A stretch of 11,245 nt of DNA from JBGPYM01 sp041493205 (lineage in GTDB: Bacteria > Bacteroidota > Ignavibacteria > UBA10030 > UBA6906): contig JBGPYM010000088.1 in the NCBI GenBank assembly GCA_041493205.1, forward strand, positions 1-11,245, given 5' to 3'. Below, piece by piece: positions 6,665 through 11,245 of this stretch; position 1 is the stretch's first letter; the number at the start of each line of letters is the position of its first letter. A program made the position numbers and the translations under genes. The notes beneath the pieces are model-generated. The model was given only the letters and a program-made list of their open reading frames with translations, did not search any database and was not told where the DNA came from.

Positions 6665-8310
6665 TATTTGTATTTGTATAATCGCACCTTCTGGATGCCG
6701 TACTCACCGCCCGGCAAGAACACGTGCCTCCCCTGGTGATCCTCATCTCCGTTCATGCGGCGGCCTGCGACCCACTTTCCGCGTTCAAAGGTGCCCTCCT
6801 CCAAACGGTCGATCCCGGCCGTCGCACCGTCCCCGGTGGCGGATTGGAATGTCACCACGACACCGCTCCCGGCAATGGTGAACTCGTCTGGTGCGGTCAT
6901 GACGATCAACCCTCCGTACCTGGGTGATTCGCCTTCGCCATGTGATGCGTACGGCCACGAATATGCGTGCTTGACCGTGAAGGCATATCCCCCCAGGGTG
7001 AACTCGGAGGTTTGCGCGGCGCTGTCAAGCAGAAATCCGGTCATGGTGCCGGATCCCTGGTGTTCGAGAATCAGCGGAGTGAGCTGCCGGAGGACGCGGT
7101 ACCCCCTGGCGAACTGGTTGTTCGAAGGATCATCCGCTGCTTCAATGGAGAACGGGCAATAGCCCATCGCGTTGTGCCGGGCAAGCGCGTAAAAGGAATT
7201 TGTGACGCTCTGACGGCGGTCCACCTCCGGAACGAAAACGGGATTTCCGCTGCGATCATATTTCCCGAGCCATTCGCCAAAATTCCTGAAGTAGATGTCC
7301 GGTGCTAGAAAATCAATGCTGGGTGCCCCTGCCCGCCACACGTCCATCAGATGGGGGAGGGGACCGGCGCTCGGATACTGCCCGGGTTTGTAGTTGGGAC
7401 GGATCAAGGCGGCGTTCACATACATCGGGAGAGGGTAGGCCTTCTTTCCGGCTTCTGCGACGGCATTCGTATACCGCGCAAAGTGCCATGCCATGAAAAT
7501 CTCATCTGTCGCAAGGCCTTTGCCGAACACTTCTTCCCATGCGCCCGAGGACCTCATCCCCCCGGCGCTCCACGCCTGACGGACCTCCTCTGTCAGGAAG
7601 TCCGAATTCTTCCGGAGAGACGCCATCAGTTCAGCCGGGACATTCAGCGCAAACGCCTTCTCCGCCTCCGCACAATGGTCCCGTGCTTCGGGAATCATGC
7701 CGATTTCGTTTTCCACCTGTATCATCACTACAGTATTCTCCCTGCCGTCGAAGGCACGGAGGTGTTTCATGAGAGCGGTGAATGCCCTTGCATCTGCCCT
7801 GCGGCTTTCCTCGCTGAACGGGGTGAGAATCTCGACTGCCTTCCCGTCGGCGGTCCGCGCCCGTGGAAACCGTTTCTGGTCCGTTTTGACCCAGAACGGC
7901 GCATAGCACGACATGCTGTTCTTCCACGATCCGAACCAGAGCACCACGACATGCAGGTCATGCGTGCGCGCCGATCGGATCAGATCATCGACGAGCGAAA
8001 AATCAAAGGCCCCTTCCATCGGTTCAATCAGTTCCCAGGAGACCGGCATCAGAACCGTGTTCAGGCCCATCGTCTTCAGTTTCGGCCATAGAGGCGCCAT
8101 GAAGGCGAGACTTGACGCGGAAGAATTCCCCAGCTCGCCGCCGAGCATCAGGAACGGCTTGTTGTGAACGATCAACTGCGTCGCTGTGCCATGCGCCCGC
8201 AGGTGGGGCCATGCAGGGGTGCCCTGCGGGAAGCAGGGATGGATGCAGACGATGCAGAGCCACGCCGAAAGGATGCTGAAGCGTGCGTAAGTGATCCTGG
8301 TGATGGACAT
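6664..8310 (-). CDS. GH35 beta-galactosidase-like enzyme with DUF5597-type C-terminus
   Basis: The protein has 548 residues from the ATG at 8310. N-terminal MSITRITYARFSILSAWLCIVCIHPCFPQ is a plausible signal peptide; the Cys residues do not fit a lipobox. The frame is open to 8532, but that extension would read through the hairpin and the end of the neighbouring gene. The GH35 barrel starts with LIVHNKPFLMLGGELGNSSAS (46-66). VSWELIEPMEGAFDFS (90-105) follows. QVENEIG (198-204) gives acid/base Glu202 and VFVPEVDR (358-365) gives nucleophile Glu362. The C-terminal part (about 400-548; 'RVLRQLTPLILEHQGSGTMTGFLLD') resembles the DUF5597 domain of bacterial GH35 enzymes. The expected activity is hydrolysis of terminal beta-galactose, here perhaps from side chains of complex xylan or xyloglucan. 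It is the first gene of the enzyme operon, 110 nt after the T9SS protein. The ribosome binding site is weak. Confidence 0.88.
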   Translation of the reverse strand: MSITRITYARFSILSAWLCIVCIHPCFPQGTPAWPHLRAHGTATQLIVHNKPFLMLGGELGNSSASSLAFMAPLWPKLKTMGLNTVLMPVSWELIEPMEGAFDFSLVDDLIRSARTHDLHVVVLWFGSWKNSMSCYAPFWVKTDQKRFPRARTADGKAVEILTPFSEESRRADARAFTALMKHLRAFDGRENTVVMIQVENEIGMIPEARDHCAEAEKAFALNVPAELMASLRKNSDFLTEEVRQAWSAGGMRSSGAWEEVFGKGLATDEIFMAWHFARYTNAVAEAGKKAYPLPMYVNAALIRPNYKPGQYPSAGPLPHLMDVWRAGAPSIDFLAPDIYFRNFGEWLGKYDRSGNPVFVPEVDRRQSVTNSFYALARHNAMGYCPFSIEAADDPSNNQFARGYRVLRQLTPLILEHQGSGTMTGFLLDSAAQTSEFTLGGYAFTVKHAYSWPYASHGEGESPRYGGLIVMTAPDEFTIAGSGVVVTFQSATGDGATAGIDRLEEGTFERGKWVAGRRMNGDEDHQGRHVFLPGGEYGIQKVRLYKYK

Positions 8311-8420
8311 CGCCACGTATTCGGTGATGTGTTCGTGGTTGCCGTGCCAACCTGTCGACACGGAGAAGAACAGCCCGCCCGTGAGGCACGGGCGGGCTGT
8401 GGAGAACAGCGGAGAAGGGG
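8311..8420 (-). other. Spacer between the T9SS protein gene and the enzyme operon
   Basis: This is the only sizeable non-coding spacer in the window. From its upstream side it holds 20 nt after the TAA stop, then the hairpin, then about 60 nt before the GH35 ATG. Any operon promoter within the window should lie in those 60 nt. I see a TTGGCA hexamer (8345-8350, minus strand) but no convincing -10 box at the right distance, and no Bacteroidota-type TAnnTTTG. Confidence 0.6.
8370..8400 (-). terminator. Intrinsic terminator-like hairpin after the T9SS protein gene
   Basis: The minus strand holds ACAGCCCGCCCGT, a 5-nt GCCTC loop and the exact complement ACGGGCGGGCTGT, giving a 13-bp perfect GC-rich stem. 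It starts 20 nt after the TAA at 8421 and is followed by TCTTCTCC, a pyrimidine tract with only a modest number of T residues. The plus-strand side has no T tract, so it points the same way as the genes. It probably ends the upstream transcript, but partial read-through into the enzyme operon is possible. Confidence 0.8.
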
Positions 8421-11245
8421 TTACTTCATCAACAACAGCTTCTTCACTTCCGTGAAGGTTCCAACCCCGTCGAGCGCGTGGGCTTCCATCCTGTAGAAAT
8501 AGACGCCCGTGCTGACATTCAGCGCTCGCCATTCCACCTGATGCAATCCCGGTTCCTGGATCCCATTCACCAGCGTGGTTACCTCGCGGCCGAGGATGTC
8601 AAAGAGCGTAATCTTGACTTGCGCGCTCTTCGGCACCGCATAGCGGATCGTCGTTGAGGGATTGAAGGGATTCGGATAGTTCTGCGCGAGCGAGAAGACG
8701 GTGGGAATCGGGCCGGGTTCTTCGACGGAGGTGGTCCCTGTCGTGAAGATCCTCGTTACCGATGCCGTGCCGTAGCCGCCGATGTTCCCGGCGTACACGC
8801 GCCAGTAGAAATCACCGTTGGAGAGCAGCTGATTCGCCGCCGTCAGCGTCGTGTCTTCAAATCTGACGGTATCGAGCAGGATGGTCGTGAATCCGTTGTC
8901 CAGGGCAACCTGCAGGCGATATTTGTTCGCGCTCAACGCCGGATTCCATTTGAACGACGGGTTGCGTGACACGCCCGTCGCGCTTGCCGCTGGCAAAACG
9001 GGGGCCGGCGCGGGCGGAGCCGCGATGATGGTCGTGAACCCAAACGTGCCGGTGTAATAGCTCGTTCCACCGGCATTGATGGCTTCAACCTTCCAGGTAT
9101 AGTTGGTGAGCTTGGCAAGGTTTCTGACCATATACGTCGTATCCGTTATCCCGTTGTAGGTGCTGGTCGTGCTGACGGTCGAGACCTGCAGATTGTAGCT
9201 TGCCGCGCCAGGTACCGGCCTCCAGATAAAGACCAGGCTGTCCGAGACGACGTTGATCGCGCTGTTCGCCGGCAAAAGGAGAGTCGTTCGAGCAGGCGGC
9301 GTCATGATGGTGAACGTGTCGATGGCAGAGTAGGCGGACGCGCCAAGATCGTTCATCCCGCGCACGCGCAGATACAACGTCTGCCCGCCGGTAAACTGTC
9401 CGGCATAGGTCGTGTCAGCCGTCGAATCGTTCGTGAAGAAGGTGAGGAACGATGCCAGCGTCGAGACCTGCCATTGATACCGCGATGCATCGGCTGTTTT
9501 CCGGACTTTGAGCGTCAGCGCCGCAGGCTGGTTTGTGCCCTTGTTTGGCGGAACAACGATCGTGGGCACCGTTGCCGCCGCAACACCGGCCGTGGTGAAG
9601 TTATTGGCAGCGGTGTAGCTGCTCGTGAATCCGCCGTTGACTGCCGCTACGCGCCAGTAGTATTTGGTGGCAGGGCCGATCGAATATGCATAGCTGGTGC
9701 CGGACACTGTTGCGTTGACTGCCAGCAGCCGTGTATTCGCGAACGTCGGGTCCAGGGACACCTGGACATTGTAGTTCACCGCGCCCGCGGCCGCATTCCA
9801 CTTCAGGGTATCCGCCGTGGCGACTGCCACCGCGTTGTTGGCCGGGGATGCGAGGGACGGCGTGGTTGGAATGACCGACCCTTCCTTGATCGTCCAGTAC
9901 TTGTCGACGGCGAGACCCGTGTACGTGCCGGTCGTGCCATCAGGCCAGCGGACGTCGACCCTGTCGATGGACGTGTTGATGCCGATGCCGAAATTGGCCC
10001 TATTGTCGCCGTGACCCGCCGCATTGCCTTCGCCCTTGATGTACCGGGCCTGTTTGATGGCATTGCCCTGCGTGTACAGCGTGAAGACGGCGCCAATGGC
10101 ATTCATGTTATGTCCCGTGCCGACCGGCTTGAACCCGATCCAGTGGTTCGAGTTGCCGCCGTTGGTCTGCAACACCGAGTTGTTGCCCGTATAATTGTAG
10201 ATATCCAGGAAACCGTCGTTGTTGTAGTCAACAAACCCGCCGGCTCGCCCGCCGCCCGCAGTCGCCACGTAGTCCTGGTTTGTCACCTCGGTATACGTGC
10301 CGTTGCCGTTCCCCCTGAACAACCGCGTGGTCCCGAAGGTCGTGCTTGCGTAGACATCCTGGATTCCATCATTATTGTAATCGCCGATGTCCCAGGCCCG
10401 GATGCTGCCTGCCGTGGGAAGTCCGGCGTCAACGATGCTTGATCCGTTCCACTTGTACGTAAATGTGCCGTCGCCTTTTCCGTACACGACGAGGATGTTC
10501 GTTGCCCTGCCGAGGCCGTCATAGTTGTTGTTTTCTGTCCCGGTCAGGATCAGATCCCAGTTGCCGTCGTTGTTCAGGTCGCCGAACGTGCTGCCAATGG
10601 CATTGATGTGACGCACGGTATCGTCCACGACGATTCCCGTATCGGCCACCGCTCTTCCCCACTTATGGGCGGCCGTGACGGAATCGATATTAAAGAGTGT
10701 CCGGCCAAGCGTCGTCGCGTTCGGAACGTAGAATTTGCCGGTTCCGTCGTTCAGATACAGAATGCTCCCCTTGCGGGCGCCGATGGAGTCCACCTGAAGA
10801 TCAATCGGCGAAAACCCATGCCGGAAACTGGGCATCAAAAGATCCACCCATCCGTCATTGTTTGCATCGAGGAAGTGCACGTCCCAGGATTCGAACGTCC
10901 TCGAGGTGTCGATGGCGAGGTTTCCGGCGGTTGCTCCAATCCCGGCGAGGGTATAGCCGGATGGACCGCCCTTCAGAAGTGTTATCCCTTGCCCGGGTTT
11001 GAAAATGGTCCCATCGCCCCATGTCGTCTTAAAGCCCTGCCACGCCGCGCTCAAATAGTTGCTGTGATCGATATCCGCGACTGCCATCCCCGCGAACACG
11101 GTACCCGAGGGGGATGCCTGCGAGAGCTGGCCGGCCCCGGTGGGGAACACATAGACACCCGCGCTGTCATAAAACAGCCCCGTCTGCGGAGCGTTGTTAT
11201 TTGTCGACCACAGATCAGGAATGCCGTCGCCATTCACATCGGCCA
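8421..11245 (-). CDS. Large secreted FG-GAP/UnbV/fibronectin-III protein with T9SS sorting domain (N-terminus outside window)
   Basis: A continuous frame runs from the right edge to TAA at 8421, 940 codons. The first possible start inside (GTG 11237) lies within a repeat motif (ADVNGDGIPDLW), so the true start is upstream. Residue numbers below count from that Val. Residues 1-370 hold FG-GAP/VCBS-type units with calcium loops (DANNDGWVDLL 124, DLNNDGNWDLI 220, DYNNDGIQDVY 287, DYNNDGFLDIY 337). Residues 377-452 match the ASPIC/UnbV domain (NAIGAVFTLYTQG ... NFGIG ... VDVRWPDGTTG). Four fibronectin-III-like repeats follow (about 458-833). The end is a T9SS type A sorting domain (846-938). No catalytic motif is seen, so it is probably a surface or extracellular binding or adhesion protein. 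A hairpin terminator separates it from the xylan operon, so a link to xylan binding rests on proximity only. Confidence 0.88.
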   Translation of the reverse strand, partial: ADVNGDGIPDLWSTNNNAPQTGLFYDSAGVYVFPTGAGQLSQASPSGTVFAGMAVADIDHSNYLSAAWQGFKTTWGDGTIFKPGQGITLLKGGPSGYTLAGIGATAGNLAIDTSRTFESWDVHFLDANNDGWVDLLMPSFRHGFSPIDLQVDSIGARKGSILYLNDGTGKFYVPNATTLGRTLFNIDSVTAAHKWGRAVADTGIVVDDTVRHINAIGSTFGDLNNDGNWDLILTGTENNNYDGLGRATNILVVYGKGDGTFTYKWNGSSIVDAGLPTAGSIRAWDIGDYNNDGIQDVYASTTFGTTRLFRGNGNGTYTEVTNQDYVATAGGGRAGGFVDYNNDGFLDIYNYTGNNSVLQTNGGNSNHWIGFKPVGTGHNMNAIGAVFTLYTQGNAIKQARYIKGEGNAAGHGDNRANFGIGINTSIDRVDVRWPDGTTGTYTGLAVDKYWTIKEGSVIPTTPSLASPANNAVAVATADTLKWNAAAGAVNYNVQVSLDPTFANTRLLAVNATVSGTSYAYSIGPATKYYWRVAAVNGGFTSSYTAANNFTTAGVAAATVPTIVVPPNKGTNQPAALTLKVRKTADASRYQWQVSTLASFLTFFTNDSTADTTYAGQFTGGQTLYLRVRGMNDLGASAYSAIDTFTIMTPPARTTLLLPANSAINVVSDSLVFIWRPVPGAASYNLQVSTVSTTSTYNGITDTTYMVRNLAKLTNYTWKVEAINAGGTSYYTGTFGFTTIIAAPPAPAPVLPAASATGVSRNPSFKWNPALSANKYRLQVALDNGFTTILLDTVRFEDTTLTAANQLLSNGDFYWRVYAGNIGGYGTASVTRIFTTGTTSVEEPGPIPTVFSLAQNYPNPFNPSTTIRYAVPKSAQVKITLFDILGREVTTLVNGIQEPGLHQVEWRALNVSTGVYFYRMEAHALDGVGTFTEVKKLLLMK
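8424..8702 (-). other. C-terminal T9SS type A sorting domain
   Basis: Residues 846-938 of the large protein read TVFSLAQNYPNPFNPSTTI, then KITLFDILGREVTTLVNG, then GLHQVEWRALNVSTGVYFYRMEA and a final VKKLLLMK. The order, length of about 90 residues and basic C-terminal end all fit the Por-type sorting signal. It implies Sec export followed by T9SS transport across the outer membrane. Confidence 0.92.
8739..9866 (-). repeat. Four tandem fibronectin-III-like protein repeats
   Basis: Each unit is about 90 residues and shows the same landmarks: a proline-rich opening (SLASPANNAVAV, IVVPPNKGTNQP, TLLLPANSAINV, PVLPAASATGVS), a core W (LKWNAAAGAVNYNVQVS, YQWQVSTL, FIWRPVPGAASYNLQVS, FKWNPALSANKYRLQVA), and a late YYWRVAAVN, LYLRVRGMN, YTWKVEAIN or FYWRVYAGN strand followed by FTT or FTI. 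The repeats have diverged at DNA level, so they are old duplications and probably act as a spacer or binding stalk. Confidence 0.8.
9882..10109 (-). other. ASPIC/UnbV domain of the large protein
   Basis: Residues 377-452 show the order N-AIGAVFTLYTQG, QARYIKGEGNAAGHGDN, NFGIGINTSIDRVDVRWPDG and a final YWTIKEGS. This matches the UnbV/ASPIC family that commonly follows FG-GAP repeats in Bacteroidota and Acidobacteria proteins. Its biochemical role is not established. Confidence 0.8.
10197..11243 (-). repeat. FG-GAP/VCBS-like calcium-loop repeats
   Basis: Five D-x-[ND]-x-DG-x-x-D-[LIV] loops lie in this stretch, at the right edge (DVNGDGIPDL) and at about residues 124, 220, 287 and 337. Most are followed by a strand and a Gly-rich turn such as LYLNDGTGKFYV, VVYGKGDGTFTY or RLFRGNGNGTYTEV. 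This is the pattern of a beta-propeller built of FG-GAP blades that bind calcium. The propeller is probably completed by sequence beyond the window. Confidence 0.8.

Noticed and set aside
5732..6739. Long plus-strand open frame (335 codons) opposite GH43
   Set aside because: It lies antisense to clear GH43 catalytic motifs, its translation is rich in Arg, His and Pro with no family pattern, and GC-rich DNA produces such frames readily.
8311..8532. N-terminal extension of GH35 starting at 8532
   Set aside because: It would translate through the hairpin and the end of the T9SS gene and would bury the signal peptide that begins at the ATG at 8310.
9474..10442. Plus-strand open frame of 322 codons opposite the FG-GAP protein
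   Set aside because: The Val, Asp and Arg rich translation mirrors the codon pattern of the calcium-loop and fibronectin repeats on the other strand; no start signal or family match.
1..11245. CRISPR array, tRNA or rRNA gene, insertion sequence or phage gene
   Set aside because: I saw no regularly spaced direct repeats, no tRNA or rRNA sequence, and no transposase or integrase motif; almost all bases are inside the six genes.

Overview
All supported genes in this window lie on the minus strand, so the reading order is right to left. The sequence looks like an uncultured member of the Bacteroidota/Chlorobi group, most likely close to Ignavibacteria. The main clue is the tail of the right-hand protein, which has the 'AQNYPNPFNPSTTI ... 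DILGREV ... GVYFYRMEA' form of the type IX secretion (T9SS) sorting domain. This form is common in Ignavibacteria and related FCB-group lineages. The DNA is GC-rich, which produces many long shadow frames on the plus strand. This lineage call is inference; the window holds no rRNA or other marker gene.

Right part (8421-11245): the C-terminal 940 residues of a large secreted protein whose start lies outside the window. It has FG-GAP/VCBS-type calcium-loop repeats, an ASPIC/UnbV domain, four fibronectin-III-like repeats and a C-terminal T9SS sorting domain. A 13-bp perfect hairpin just past its stop (8370-8400) looks like a terminator.

Left part (1-8310): a very tightly packed run of five predicted exported carbohydrate-active enzymes. 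In transcription order they are a GH35/DUF5597 beta-galactosidase-like enzyme, a GH43 enzyme with a beta-sandwich and a beta-trefoil-like tail, a GH30 subfamily-8-like xylanase, an SGNH acetylesterase of the sialate O-acetylesterase/CE20-like type, and a GH10 endo-1,4-beta-xylanase cut by the left edge. Junctions are a 1-nt overlap, an 8-nt overlap, a 14-nt gap and a 28-nt gap, so this is almost certainly one operon. Together they form a cassette for decorated xylan: GH10 and GH30 cut the backbone, the esterase removes acetyl groups, GH43 removes arabinose or xylose, and GH35 may remove galactose from complex side chains. No SusC/SusD pair, transporter or regulator is visible.

The most notable points are in the GH30 protein. 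It carries a T9SS-tail-like domain placed internally, before the catalytic barrel. It also has Thr and Val at the positions that, by motif alignment, correspond to the Trp and Arg that recognise glucuronic acid in classical GH30_8 glucuronoxylanases. The window is best read as a well-organised but recognisable xylan-degradation locus; I do not see a wholly new type of system in it.
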